In this document: positions 16,911 to 25,854 of the stretch, one piece after another
Position numbering within the stretch: position 1 is the first letter of the stretch
Layout of the letters: each line of letters begins with the position of its first letter
Assembly (NCBI GenBank): GCA_026418615.1
Contig: JAOAAY010000017.1
Location: 1-64,000 of the forward strand
Length of the DNA: 64,000 nt
Direction: 5' to 3'
DNA from: Candidatus Sumerlaeaceae bacterium
Lineage (GTDB): Bacteria; Sumerlaeota; Sumerlaeia; Sumerlaeales; Sumerlaeaceae
Translations under genes and position numbers: made by a program
Notes under the pieces: model-generated
The model's input: only the letters and a program-made list of their open reading frames with translations
Told to the model about the DNA's origin: nothing
Database searches by the model: none

Positions 16911-19117
16911 GTTTTGGCACCTTTGATGACTGCAGGTTGAGCCGCGATTTTCTCCTCAGCGGCTATCAGGCGCTGATGCGAGTCATAGGCCTGAGCCGGC
17001 GACGGCGGGGTCCGCCGTTTCCAGGTGCCGTCGGGCCGCAATTCCCAAGCATTCACATTGTCGTTCAGGTTTGCCGCAAGGATCTCGTCCGTGATGCGTT
17101 TGCGCAAGTCGGGGTCGTCCACGGGAAACATGACCTCGATGCGGCTGAAGAAGTTGCGCTGCATCCAGTCGGCGGATGACAAATAGATCAGCGGGTCTCC
17201 GCCCTGGGAGAAATAGAAGATGCGCGAGTGCTCGAGGAAGCGGCCGACGATGCTGATCACGCGGATGTTTTCCGACACGCCCGGCACGCCCGGCCTCAGG
17301 CAGCAAATGCCGCGCACGATCAGGTCAATGCTGACGCCGGCCTGACTGGCCTCGTACAGGGCCGCGATGATGGCCGGCTCCACGAGGGAGTTCATCTTGC
17401 AGATGATGCGGGCCTTTTGCCCCGCCCGGGCATGCTGGATTTCGTTGCGGATGAGTTTGAGCAACCGCGCATGCATGGCGTTGGGTGCCGGTACGATGCG
17501 CTTCCACTCGGCGGGATTGGCAAACCCTGTGAGCATGTTGAACAGGTTGGCCACATCCTCGCACATGGCGGGATCGGCGGTGAACAGGCCCAGATCCGTG
17601 TAAATGCTGGCCGTGGTGGGGTTATAGTTGCCCGTGCCGAGGTGGCAGTAGCGGCGCAGTTGCTTTCCCTCGCGGCGTACGACGAGCGATGCCTTGCAAT
17701 GGGTTTTGAGTCCTACGATTCCATAAACGACATGGACGCCTTCGCGCTCGAGCAGCCGCGCCCACTGGATGTTGTTGGCCTCGTCGAAACGCGCCTTGAG
17801 TTCCACCAAGGCGACAACCTGTTTGCCGTTGTTGGCCGCTTTGATGAGCGAACGCATGATGGGCGACTCGGGCGAGGTTCGGTAGAGGGTCATTTTGATG
17901 GCCAGAACATGCGGGTCCGTCGCGGCGCTCTCGATGAATTCGGCCACGCTCGCAAAGGACTCGTAGGGGTGGTGGACCAACAGATCGCCCGCGGCAATCA
18001 GGTCGAACACATTGAGCCCGGCCCTCCACAGCGGCCTGATCTGCGGAGTAAACGGCGGGTAGCGCAGGTCATCGTATCCGGGCAGGCGCGTCAGGGCCAT
18101 CCAATCGCCATAGTTGACCGGTCCCTCGGCGGCGACCACATCGCGCGGCTCGATGTCGAGCATTTCTACAAGATACTTGACGGCCTCGGCGGGCGCCCGG
18201 CTGGAAATCTCGAGCCGCACCACATTGCCCCATTGCCGCTGGCGCAATTCCTTCTCGATGACCTTGAGCAGGTCCTCGGCCTCTTCCTCGTCAATTTCGA
18301 GGTCCGAGTCGCGGGTGACGCGCAAGGTAAAGGTTTCGATGACCTTTGAGCCGGGAAAAAGCATGTCAATGTGCTGGGCAATGACCTCGCCCAGCAGGAT
18401 GAAGCGCGAGCGCTCGCGCGTCTGTTTGAGCGGTACGAAGCGCGGCAGGATGGTCGGGATTTCGACGAACGCGTACAGGGGTTTGGCAGCGCGCCCGTTG
18501 TCCTTGGCGCGCAGCATGACGCAAAGGCTCAGGCTCTTGTTGGGCAGGTGTGGAAACGGGTGCGCCGGATCCACCGCCATAGGCGTCAGCACGGGCAGCA
18601 CCTGTTTGACGAAGTAACGCTGCAGAGGGGCCAGTTCATCCTCGGCAAGATCTCTGCGGGTGACAATTTCGATGCCGGCGCGGGCCAGTTGCGGCTGCAG
18701 ATCCTTGAGCCAGAGCCGGGCCTGCTGCGCGGCCATCTCGCGAACGCGTCGCGAGATGCCCTCCAGTTGCTCCAAGGGAGAGAAGCCGTCCGCGCCAGCC
18801 TTGCGCGTTCCGGCGCGCACCTGTTCCTTGAGACCCGCCACGCGCACCATGAAGAATTCGTCAAGATTGGTGGCCGTGATGGACAGGAATTTCACCCGCT
18901 CGAGGAGCGGAATGGACGGCGTGGCTGCCAAAGCCAGAACGCGCGAATTGAAGTCCAGCCAACTCCATTCCCGGTTGAAATACATTTCCGGTTCGGCCAA
19001 AGCCTCAGAGCGACGCCGGCGGCCTTGTGGCTTGCGCTTGTGATTGTCTTGCTTAGGCGCAGGGGCTGCGTTGTCCTTGATCTTGTTGCTGCTCTGAGTG
19101 GTCTTTTTGGCCGACAT
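16907..19117 (-). CDS. ppk1: Polyphosphate kinase 1
   Basis: The 736-residue enzyme polymerises ATP gamma-phosphate into polyphosphate. Family features are MYFNREWSWLDFN and LERVKFLSITATNLDEFFMV in the N domain, VLTPMAVDPAHPFPHLPNKS, the LVHHPYESF segment, and the autophosphorylated histidine His473 in GLKTHCKASLVVRRE; HLGTGNYNPTTASIYTDLGL follows. A Lys/Arg-rich head of about 40 residues precedes the conserved part. It lies 21 bp after ppx and shares an ATGA overlap with the aminotransferase gene, so it sits in the middle of a probable operon. PPK1 is membrane-associated in many bacteria. Confidence 0.97.
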   Translation of the reverse strand: MSAKKTTQSSNKIKDNAAPAPKQDNHKRKPQGRRRRSEALAEPEMYFNREWSWLDFNSRVLALAATPSIPLLERVKFLSITATNLDEFFMVRVAGLKEQVRAGTRKAGADGFSPLEQLEGISRRVREMAAQQARLWLKDLQPQLARAGIEIVTRRDLAEDELAPLQRYFVKQVLPVLTPMAVDPAHPFPHLPNKSLSLCVMLRAKDNGRAAKPLYAFVEIPTILPRFVPLKQTRERSRFILLGEVIAQHIDMLFPGSKVIETFTLRVTRDSDLEIDEEEAEDLLKVIEKELRQRQWGNVVRLEISSRAPAEAVKYLVEMLDIEPRDVVAAEGPVNYGDWMALTRLPGYDDLRYPPFTPQIRPLWRAGLNVFDLIAAGDLLVHHPYESFASVAEFIESAATDPHVLAIKMTLYRTSPESPIMRSLIKAANNGKQVVALVELKARFDEANNIQWARLLEREGVHVVYGIVGLKTHCKASLVVRREGKQLRRYCHLGTGNYNPTTASIYTDLGLFTADPAMCEDVANLFNMLTGFANPAEWKRIVPAPNAMHARLLKLIRNEIQHARAGQKARIICKMNSLVEPAIIAALYEASQAGVSIDLIVRGICCLRPGVPGVSENIRVISIVGRFLEHSRIFYFSQGGDPLIYLSSADWMQRNFFSRIEVMFPVDDPDLRKRITDEILAANLNDNVNAWELRPDGTWKRRTPPSPAQAYDSHQRLIAAEEKIAAQPAVIKGAKT

Positions 19118-19138
19118 GCTTTCTCTCTTGGGCGGGGG

Positions 19139-20674
19139 CTACACCACTGCCTCCTGCCGCTCCACCCCCGTATGCGACAGCCGGAAGACTATTTTCCGCC
19201 CGAACAGTTTCTCGAACATCTGGGCCTTCTTTCGGCCTGCAGAGAGTTCCAGCAAAACGGGCGCCCGGGCGGTCACTTCCAACTCCACCATAGCATCATC
19301 AATGCGGGCCGAGACGGAGTCAACAAGTTGCCGGTGCTGCCGGTCGAGCGCGTCGGCAATGCGCAAGAGCGCGGCGCAGCAGGCCGCAGCCCGGCGCTGA
19401 TCCGAGGTCAGGGCGAGGTATTCCGGATGCTTTTCCGACGGCAGGGATTTTCGGTGGTAGCGGGCAATGACGGCCACCATGTGCTGCTGGGCGTCCTCGA
19501 GGCCGGGAAATTCCTCGTGCTGGATCAAATAACACGAGTGCTTATGATGGCTGCTGTAACTGATGAACTGTCCGATGTCGTGCAGCGCGGCGGCGCACCG
19601 GAGTAATTCGCGGTACTCTGGATCGAGTTGATGAAGCGGCTGCAGTGCATCAAACAATTGTACGGCAAGCCGTGCCACCTGTTCGCCGTGGGCCCGGTCG
19701 AATCCGTACTTGTCGCCGATCCTCAACGCAAAATCGAAAACCTGAACATCCGCTGACGCGTCGTGGCCGCTGGCCATGTCTTCGATCAGGCCGTCGCGCA
19801 GGCCCCGCTGCGACACCGTGATCCTCGCCAGACCGTACAATTCCATGAGGCCCTCGACGATGAGAGCGCCGGGGATGATGATCTGGCCGCGCCGCGGCTC
19901 GATCCCCAGCCGCGACTCCATTTCCGCGATGGTCATGCCGCGAAGCGTCCGCAGCAGTTTGCGCACCTCGCGGTGTGTGAAAGAATTGGCTGACCGGCTG
20001 TTGCGCCCGGCGCAGGCGTCCAACACCGCCCGCAGCGTGCCCGCCACGCCAACCGCCTCGGTCGTGCGGGCGATCACGGGCAGGTGGCTGTTTTCCAGCA
20101 TGTTGCGCACCCAGATTTGGCTGAGGGCGAACTCCTTTTTCGACATCGGGTTGGACGGTTTGACCATCTGTTGCAGCCGCACGGCGCCTAACCGGAGGCT
20201 GTGCATGGTGTCGATCTCGAGGTCGGTGCGCGTGTAAATGAGTTCTGTGCTGCCGCCGCCAATGTCTATGATCAGATGGTGAAGGCCCGGCGTCAGGTCG
20301 GGTCGCAAGCCCAAGGCCAGAAGCCGGGCCTCCTCCAGCCCGCTGATGACCTCCACGGGAAAGCCCGTGCGCTCCTCGATGGCTCGCAACAATACATCCC
20401 GGTTGCCCGCCTCGCGCACGGCGCTCGTCGCCACCACGCGGGTTTGGTCAACGCTGAAACTGCGACAAGTGGCGGCGACCTCCTCGAAGACGCTGACGGT
20501 GGTCTCGATGTCCTCGTCGCTGAGAATCCCGCTCTCGAAGGCGCTTGCGCCCAGCCGTATCGGGTAGCGGGCCTCGAACAGCGTCTTGCGGTACGCATCG
20601 CCCACCTCGACGACGCGCACCTTGATGGCATTGCTGCCGATATCGCCGGCACACAGGCGCCTGAACTCTGCCAC
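19139..20674 (-). CDS. ppx: Exopolyphosphatase/pppGpp phosphohydrolase with HD domain
   Basis: The product of about 511 residues has a Ppx/GppA actin-like ATPase module (GDIGSNAIKVRVVEVG, ATSAVREAGNRD, IIDIGGGSTELIY, GVAGTLRAVL, PGALIVEGLMELYG) and a C-terminal HD-type domain (RCAAALHDIGQFISYSSHHK, with His-Asp). It removes terminal phosphates from polyphosphate or from pppGpp. The order ppx then ppk1, 21 bp apart, pairs synthesis and breakdown of polyphosphate. The GTG at 20674 places the start about ten residues before DIGSN, as in the family; an ATG at 20713 adds 13 residues and has no ribosome site, but cannot be excluded. Confidence 0.95.
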   Translation of the reverse strand: MAEFRRLCAGDIGSNAIKVRVVEVGDAYRKTLFEARYPIRLGASAFESGILSDEDIETTVSVFEEVAATCRSFSVDQTRVVATSAVREAGNRDVLLRAIEERTGFPVEVISGLEEARLLALGLRPDLTPGLHHLIIDIGGGSTELIYTRTDLEIDTMHSLRLGAVRLQQMVKPSNPMSKKEFALSQIWVRNMLENSHLPVIARTTEAVGVAGTLRAVLDACAGRNSRSANSFTHREVRKLLRTLRGMTIAEMESRLGIEPRRGQIIIPGALIVEGLMELYGLARITVSQRGLRDGLIEDMASGHDASADVQVFDFALRIGDKYGFDRAHGEQVARLAVQLFDALQPLHQLDPEYRELLRCAAALHDIGQFISYSSHHKHSCYLIQHEEFPGLEDAQQHMVAVIARYHRKSLPSEKHPEYLALTSDQRRAAACCAALLRIADALDRQHRQLVDSVSARIDDAMVELEVTARAPVLLELSAGRKKAQMFEKLFGRKIVFRLSHTGVERQEAVV

Positions 20675-20788
20675 GGGTTTCCGCTTCCCGCCCCGATTAA
20701 GGAGATACACCATTGAGGCGCTGCGCGGCCCGAATCCAAGAGAAAACGGCGTGACAGGTGTGTCGGAGCGCCCGCTTCCCGAGGGCTG

Positions 20789-21391
20789 TCAGGCTCTGAG
20801 CGCGGCCCGTATCAGGGGCAGCATGGCGCGCAGCGCGCGGCCGCGGTGGCTCACGGCGTTCTTTTCGGCCATGCTCAGTTCCGCCAGCCGTCGGTCGAGA
20901 GAGCCGACATGAAATATCGGATCGTAGCCAAACCCCCCGGTGCCGCGCGGCGTATCGGCGATCTGCCCCTCGACCGTGCCGATGGTGGCTGCGAGTACCT
21001 TGCCGGGTGCGGCCAGTGCCATGGCACAGACAAACCGGGCGCTACGGCGTGCAGGCGGCACCTGGTCAAGTTCCTTCAAAACGCGGGCGATGCGCTCGGT
21101 GTCTGTGGGCGCGTAACGCGACGAGTACACGCCCGGGCGACCGCCGAGGGCATCCACCACGAGGCCCGAATCATCGGCCAGAGCCGTCAAACCGGTCGCC
21201 GCGGCATAATGCAGGGCCTTGGCGGCGGCATTGCCGAGGAAGGTCTCCTCGGTCTCCTCCGGGTCGGCAACTGTTGGGAAGGCAGCGGCGTCCACGACTT
21301 CAATGGCGCCGTGCGCGCCCAACATGTCGCGCAATTCCCTGACTTTGTGGGCGTTGCGGGTGGCCAGCAGCAGTTTGGGCATGTCGGACAC
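20789..21391 (-). CDS. rdgB: Non-canonical purine NTP pyrophosphatase (RdgB/HAM1)
   Basis: The 200-residue enzyme hydrolyses dITP, ITP and XTP to monophosphates, keeping deaminated purines out of nucleic acids. Diagnostic segments are LLLATRNAHKVRELRDML, ETFLGNAAAKALHYA, ALADDSGLVVDALGGRPGVY, SSRYA, GTGGFGYDPIF and the C-terminal SHRGRALRAM. The start is taken as GTG because a perfect AGGAGG lies six bases upstream of it; the nearby ATG at 21382 would be 15 bases from that site. It lies 114 bp upstream of ppx on the same strand and divergent from a lipoprotein gene. Confidence 0.95.
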   Translation of the reverse strand: MSDMPKLLLATRNAHKVRELRDMLGAHGAIEVVDAAAFPTVADPEETEETFLGNAAAKALHYAAATGLTALADDSGLVVDALGGRPGVYSSRYAPTDTERIARVLKELDQVPPARRSARFVCAMALAAPGKVLAATIGTVEGQIADTPRGTGGFGYDPIFHVGSLDRRLAELSMAEKNAVSHRGRALRAMLPLIRAALRA

Positions 21392-21397
21392 GCGAAA

Positions 21398-21403
21398 CCT
21401 CCT
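21398..21403 (-). promoter_or_regulatory. Strong Shine-Dalgarno site deciding the rdgB start
   Basis: On the minus strand this is AGGAGG, six bases upstream of GTG at 21391. It supports the GTG over the ATG three codons further in. Confidence 0.7.
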
Positions 21404-21531
21404 GTTCCCGGTCGGTGCGTTGCTCAGGCAGACAGCCGCCCGCCGGGCTGTAAAGATGCAAATCTGCTTGCGACGGGACTGGCCTGCCGCCATGATGCCG
21501 GCCAGTGCTTCCCGGAGGCGAAATCCCCACG

Positions 21532-23517
21532 GTGATACGGCGCGGACTGACACTGCTGTTGGTTGCAGTTTGCGGTGCCTTCGTGCTTGCGGCTTGCGGT
21601 TCAGGGCGCCGTGGGAGTTCCGAAACTCCGGCTTTGGGGGAAATCGCAGGCCAAGCCCTGCTCGCCGACGGCGGCACAAACGGCCACGCGGGCATCCTTG
21701 TTTACCTTGGGGGCACTTCGTTCTCTGCGCGCACGGACGAGTTCGGCTCCTATCGCATGACGGGCGTGCCGCGCGGACAGTATTCCGTGATGGCGGAGAA
21801 GCCGGGCTATCAAACCGTTTCCTTGGGTCGTGCTGAGGTGGATCCGGCTGTGCATACCGGGCCAAATCCACTGGTCATTCAGACGGCGATACTCGAGCGC
21901 GCCGACAACGCGTCCACGGCGCCCCCGGCTCAAAATCAACTGGGCGGCATCCGCGGCGCGCTGGCGGTGATGGGGGCGCGCAGCGGCGAGGGCGTACGGG
22001 TTGCCGTGGAGGGAACGCCGCTGGTCACTGTCACGGATGAGGCCGGGTATTATCAGTTCTTCAATGTCGAACCCGGCGCCTATGTCCTCGAATTGACCAA
22101 GTCGGGCTACCGTCGCCAGCAGGTTTCCGTGCGCGTGTCCCCGGGTCAGACGGCTCAGGTGCGGGACCTGATCATGGAACCCGAGACAGAAGCCGCCCCA
22201 GCCGCCGAATTGACGCCGGCGGTGGCACGGCTCGCCGGTGCGACACTCGACCGCGCGGCGGCCGGTGGCAACCGCTCCATCACGGGTCTGGTCACAGCCC
22301 GCGAACCCGGCGGAACACCCATCACCGACTTCAAACGAGTCAGTGTTTCCATTGATAACTCCGATTATGTCATCTCGCCGGATTCCACCGGACGCTTCGA
22401 GTTCAATGGCCTGCCGCCCGGCGTTTATACGGTGATCGCCGTGCTCGACGAAGGGCAGCCGGTGACCAAGCGCGTGGATCTGGTCGCTGCCGCGACGGCT
22501 TCCGTGGAGTTTGCGTTGGGCGGACCCGGCGGCCAGCCTGAGGGCGAAGGCACCGTGACAGGCCGCGTGGTGCTGGCCGGGCCCAACGGCGAGTCGGGGC
22601 CTTCTGCTGAGGGCGTCACGATTGGCCTCGCCGGCACCAACATCACGGCGCTGACCGGCCGGGACGGCGCGTTCCGCTTGGCGAAAGTGCCAGCGGCCAC
22701 CTATAGCCTTGTTGCGGCCAAGGACGGATACACCAACGCCACCGTGGATGGTGTGGAGGTGGGCGGCGGCCAGACGGTGGATGTCGGCGAGATTGTTCTC
22801 GAACCCAAACTCGATTACCCGCGTGTGATTTCCACTTCGCCTGCCGACGGCACGCGCGATGTTGTGGTAGGGCAGAAACTACTGGTTCGGGTGAAGTTTA
22901 GTAAACGCATGAATGCGGATACGGTTCGCGGGGCTGTTTCGATACAGCCGGAAACCAACTTCCGGACTTTTATGGGGCCGGGCAGCCATCCGCAGGCCGA
23001 CGACTCGACGCTCGTCATCGAACTCGACAACATGGACGAGCAGCGGCCCATCAAATTTCGCGCCGACTATGTCATTCGCATTGCGCAGGCGGCCGCCGAC
23101 ACGGACGGACTGCGCATGAAGGAGGACTACTCGTTCCGGTTCACCACCGGCGCTCCCGGCATTATCGGCACGCGGCCCGCCGACGGCGAGGTGCTGCGTG
23201 TCACGGGCGAACCCACGCGCCCGATCATCGTCTATTTCAACACGCGCATCCGCCATGAGTCGCTCAAGGAGCGCACCGTGCGCATCCGGCCCGACACCGA
23301 CATCCTGCCCAACATCATTTGCCGCGACGACCCGCGCACGGGGTGGACCACGGCCGAGATCGAGTTTCCGCTTCAGGGCGGCGAACAGTACACCGTCACC
23401 ATCGGGCGCGGCGTGCGGGCCTTCAACAACCAGTCGCTGGCTAACACGCCCTATCAGTTCTCGTTCCGAACCGAGACGCTCCGGCGGGAGGTTTTGCCGC
23501 CGCGCATTCACCGGTAG
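21532..23517 (+). CDS. Lipoprotein with carboxypeptidase-regulatory-like repeats and two Ig-like (Big_5) domains
   Basis: The 661-residue product starts with a lipoprotein signal (hydrophobic core LTLLLVAVCGAFV, lipobox LAAC). The mature protein carries four carboxypeptidase regulatory-like beta-sandwich repeats. Each has the pattern of a T-D-x-x-G-x-Y/F turn and a GxY strand (for example TDEFGSYRMTGVPRGQYSV, TDEAGYYQFFNVEPGAYVL, STGRFEFNGLPPGVYTV, GRDGAFRLAKVPAATYSL). Two SbsA/Big_5-type Ig domains follow at the C-terminus, starting STSPADGTRD and GTRPADGEVL. It is likely a membrane-anchored envelope or surface protein, possibly adhesive or load-bearing; no enzymatic motif is visible. It is divergent from rdgB and followed after 78 bp by a PtsN-like gene. 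A GTG nine codons upstream (21505) is an alternative start. Confidence 0.85.
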   Translation: MIRRGLTLLLVAVCGAFVLAACGSGRRGSSETPALGEIAGQALLADGGTNGHAGILVYLGGTSFSARTDEFGSYRMTGVPRGQYSVMAEKPGYQTVSLGRAEVDPAVHTGPNPLVIQTAILERADNASTAPPAQNQLGGIRGALAVMGARSGEGVRVAVEGTPLVTVTDEAGYYQFFNVEPGAYVLELTKSGYRRQQVSVRVSPGQTAQVRDLIMEPETEAAPAAELTPAVARLAGATLDRAAAGGNRSITGLVTAREPGGTPITDFKRVSVSIDNSDYVISPDSTGRFEFNGLPPGVYTVIAVLDEGQPVTKRVDLVAAATASVEFALGGPGGQPEGEGTVTGRVVLAGPNGESGPSAEGVTIGLAGTNITALTGRDGAFRLAKVPAATYSLVAAKDGYTNATVDGVEVGGGQTVDVGEIVLEPKLDYPRVISTSPADGTRDVVVGQKLLVRVKFSKRMNADTVRGAVSIQPETNFRTFMGPGSHPQADDSTLVIELDNMDEQRPIKFRADYVIRIAQAAADTDGLRMKEDYSFRFTTGAPGIIGTRPADGEVLRVTGEPTRPIIVYFNTRIRHESLKERTVRIRPDTDILPNIICRDDPRTGWTTAEIEFPLQGGEQYTVTIGRGVRAFNNQSLANTPYQFSFRTETLRREVLPPRIHR

Positions 23518-23595
23518 GCGGATGACGGGCCGGAATTGTCTCGACTCGCTGGCCGCGACTGCCCCCCATGTCGCCCTTGGAACGGCGGAACAATC

Positions 23596-24072
23596 ATGAT
23601 CGATTTCGCGAAGATGCTCGACGAGTCGCGCATCGTGGACCTCGAGGCCAGAACCAAGGACGAGGCGCTGCGCGAATTGGCCGATGTGCTGGCCACCTCG
23701 CCGCTCGTCACCGATCGCGACGACCTGCTGCGGGGGCTCATCGAGCGGGAGAAACTCATCTCGACCGGCGTCGGCGTCGAGGTCGCCCTGCCCCATGTCA
23801 AAATAGCCTCTGTCAAAGATTTCGTGATGGCCGTCGGCCGCTCCCACAGCGGAATTGATTTCGACTCGATAGACGGGAAACCGGTTTACATCGTCGTCAT
23901 GATCGGCGCCAACGAAAAACAGTCGGGCGAGTTCCTGAAGGTGCTGGCCGAACTCGTCCTGCGTCTGAAACGCAAAGCCGTGCGCAAACAGATCATGTTC
24001 GCGCCCACGCCCAAGCGCATCCGCGAAATCTTTGTCACCCCGCTGGAGATGTTGCCGGGCGATGACGAATAA
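23596..24072 (+). CDS. PTS EIIA (PtsN/fructose-type) domain protein
   Basis: The 158-residue protein is a single EIIA-2 domain. The phosphorylatable histidine is His67 in GVGVEVALPHVK, matching the family's GIALPHxR/K loop. The rest has the family's alternating pattern, including VKDFVMAVGRS and FDSIDGKPVYIVVMIGA. Stand-alone EIIA proteins (PtsN, EIIA-Ntr) usually regulate nitrogen, potassium or carbon responses by phosphorylation state rather than transporting sugar. No EI, HPr or EIIBC is adjacent. The following purine nucleoside phosphorylase gene overlaps its 3' end by 11 bp, implying co-translation. Confidence 0.9.
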   Translation: MIDFAKMLDESRIVDLEARTKDEALRELADVLATSPLVTDRDDLLRGLIEREKLISTGVGVEVALPHVKIASVKDFVMAVGRSHSGIDFDSIDGKPVYIVVMIGANEKQSGEFLKVLAELVLRLKRKAVRKQIMFAPTPKRIREIFVTPLEMLPGDDE

Positions 24073-24910
24073 AATGCTGACACCCCACGACGGCGAGGCT
24101 CTGGCGGCCCTGCGAACGGCCCTGGCCGGGCGGCTCCAAGGGGTGAGGGCGCGCGTGGCCGTCATTGCGGGCAGCGGCCTTGGCGGGTTTGCCCGCACCA
24201 TCGGGGTTCGATGCACCGTGCCCTACGACGAACTGCCCCATGTCGGCACCACCACGATCCCCGGTCATTCCGGGAGACTTGTTTGCGGCGAGGTGGCCGG
24301 GGTGGCGCTCATCGTCCTCAACGGCCGCCGCCATCTGTACGAGGGCGTTGCGCCCCGTCGCGCCACCCTGCTGTTGCGCGCGCTTCTGCTCGAACAGCCC
24401 GTGGACACCGTCATCATCTCCAACGCGGCCGGCGGCCTCAATCCATGCTTTGAGGTGGCCGACTTGATGCTGATCGCCGACCAGGTGAACTGGATGTTTC
24501 GCAACCCGCTCGTGGGGCCTAACCCGCCCGACTGGGGACCGCGTTTTCCCGACGCGAGCAACCTGTATTCGCAGCATCTGCGCGAGACGGCCCGCGAAGC
24601 CGCCCGCGAGGCCGGCATCCCGCTGCGCGAGGGCATCTATGTCGGCGTCCATGGGCCCTCCTATGAGACGCGCGCCGAAATCCGCATGCTGCGCGCCGTT
24701 TGCGGCGCCGACGCCGTCGGCATGAGTACCATCCCCGAAACCCTCGTTGCTGCCCAGATGGGCCGCAAGGTCCTCGGCATCTCCGTCATCACCAACCTCG
24801 TCCCCTCCGCCGCGCCGACTACGCACGAAGAAGTCATCGAAAACTCGCGCATCGCCGAGCAACGCTTCCGAGCGCTCGTCCATGCCGTCCTCGCAAGGCT
24901 CAAAACTTAA
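24062..24910 (+). CDS. Purine nucleoside phosphorylase
   Basis: The 282-residue enzyme belongs to the trimeric PNP/MTAP family. Motifs are VIAGSGLGGFA (phosphate loop), HVGTTTIPGHSG, NGRRHLYEGV, IISNAAGGLNP, GIYVGVHGPSYETRAEI and VGMSTIPETLVAAQMG. It splits inosine or guanosine with phosphate to free base and ribose-1-phosphate. The ATG at 24062 overlaps the EIIA gene; a second ATG at 24074 lies just after that gene's stop. It ends the ordinary gene block. The next 940 bp are non-coding. Confidence 0.95.
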   Translation: MTNKMLTPHDGEALAALRTALAGRLQGVRARVAVIAGSGLGGFARTIGVRCTVPYDELPHVGTTTIPGHSGRLVCGEVAGVALIVLNGRRHLYEGVAPRRATLLLRALLLEQPVDTVIISNAAGGLNPCFEVADLMLIADQVNWMFRNPLVGPNPPDWGPRFPDASNLYSQHLRETAREAAREAGIPLREGIYVGVHGPSYETRAEIRMLRAVCGADAVGMSTIPETLVAAQMGRKVLGISVITNLVPSAAPTTHEEVIENSRIAEQRFRALVHAVLARLKT

Positions 24911-25854
24911 CCTGCCTCGCGACGGCTTGTCATAGTCCTAAAAAACAATGTCCACCCGTCCCCGGTTGCCGGGCCTGTTTGCCGACGCAGCCTAACGGGC
25001 AAGCCCGACCGGTGACACGCGCTCGCGGCCGGTGACACGCGCTCGCGGCCGGTGACACGCCCACCAGCGCCCGTGAGCATGGTACGGCGGGCTAACCAGA
25101 TTGGGGGTCAGGTCTCGCTTCCGGTGCCCCGGGCTCTGGCTGAACGGGCAAGCCGGGCAGGTGATAAACTTGAACAAGATCCGATGGTAGAGCGAAGCGG
25201 TACTCCTGAGTTGAGCCGGAGTGTCCTTGTCGCCTTCGGGACCGGGCGACAAGAACTCTATCTTCATGGTGTTTTTTTTGCGCGCAACTACAGCGGGGTG
25301 GCCGGTTCGCGGGAGGGTGCTGACATGGAAATGGTTCTGTCGGTAGGGGAACGGGCGTAACGGCGATATTAGAGGACGCGGGTCCGCCATCCCAGTCATC
25401 CGGCATGTTTCCCGAGAATCCGCTCGATGATGGGGGTGATAAGTGTCAGGGAGACCAGAATTTTGAACGATATCCCAGTTATCCCGCATCTGCGCGCGCG
25501 CGTCCCGTCGCTTCAAAGGATGCTGATGGGCCGGCGCAGCAGTCGTGCCGTCGGGTGCGACACGCGGAAGTGCAAGAACTGCAGTGGCTGCGCGTCCGTT
25601 GCGATGGCTGGCGCAAGATAGGTGTGCAGGTGTACATGGCGCGGTCTAGTGCGCGGACCGTCTCGAGCATGGCGGCCACCTGATGCGCCACGGCGAGGGC
25701 GTCTATCAATAATCTTTGAGTGACGGTCATCTGACGCATTGCAGCAACCTGTTCGGCATTGAGTTGACGCGCGCCGCCCGGTAATCTTGAATATGCCATG
25801 GCCAACGGGGTCGGCCCGTTCGAGTGGCTTTCAACGACGGAGTCAAATTTTATC
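24911..25854. other. Long non-coding stretch with repeats, likely remnant of a mobile element
   Basis: No convincing coding frame is seen over 944 bp on either strand. The stretch holds the 20-bp tandem repeat at 25009-25060, a 12-bp direct repeat AACGGGCAAGCC at 24994 and 25143, a motif TTGGGGGTCAGGTCTCGCTT at 25101-25120, and a T8 run at 25271. The GTCAGGTCTCGCTT motif resembles sequence I remember near IS200-like/REP-associated transposases in other genomes (unverified recollection). It leads into the methyltransferase module. Confidence 0.45.
25009..25060. repeat. 20-bp tandem repeat, 2.5 copies
   Basis: The unit GGTGACACGCGCTCGCGGCC occurs at 25011-25030 and 25031-25050, with a third half copy (GGTGACACGC) at 25051-25060. 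The preceding CC at 25009 also fits the unit. It is not part of any credible gene. The regular unit length suggests slippage or an extragenic repetitive element. Confidence 0.9.

Noticed and set aside
24994-25154. Possible CRISPR-like repeats
   Set aside because: The 20-bp unit is directly tandem with no spacers, and the 12-bp direct repeat occurs only twice; no cas gene is near.
25092-25406. 104-codon minus-strand frame in the non-coding stretch
   Set aside because: Pro/Arg-rich, no ribosome site and no recognisable family; the region looks like mobile-element debris.
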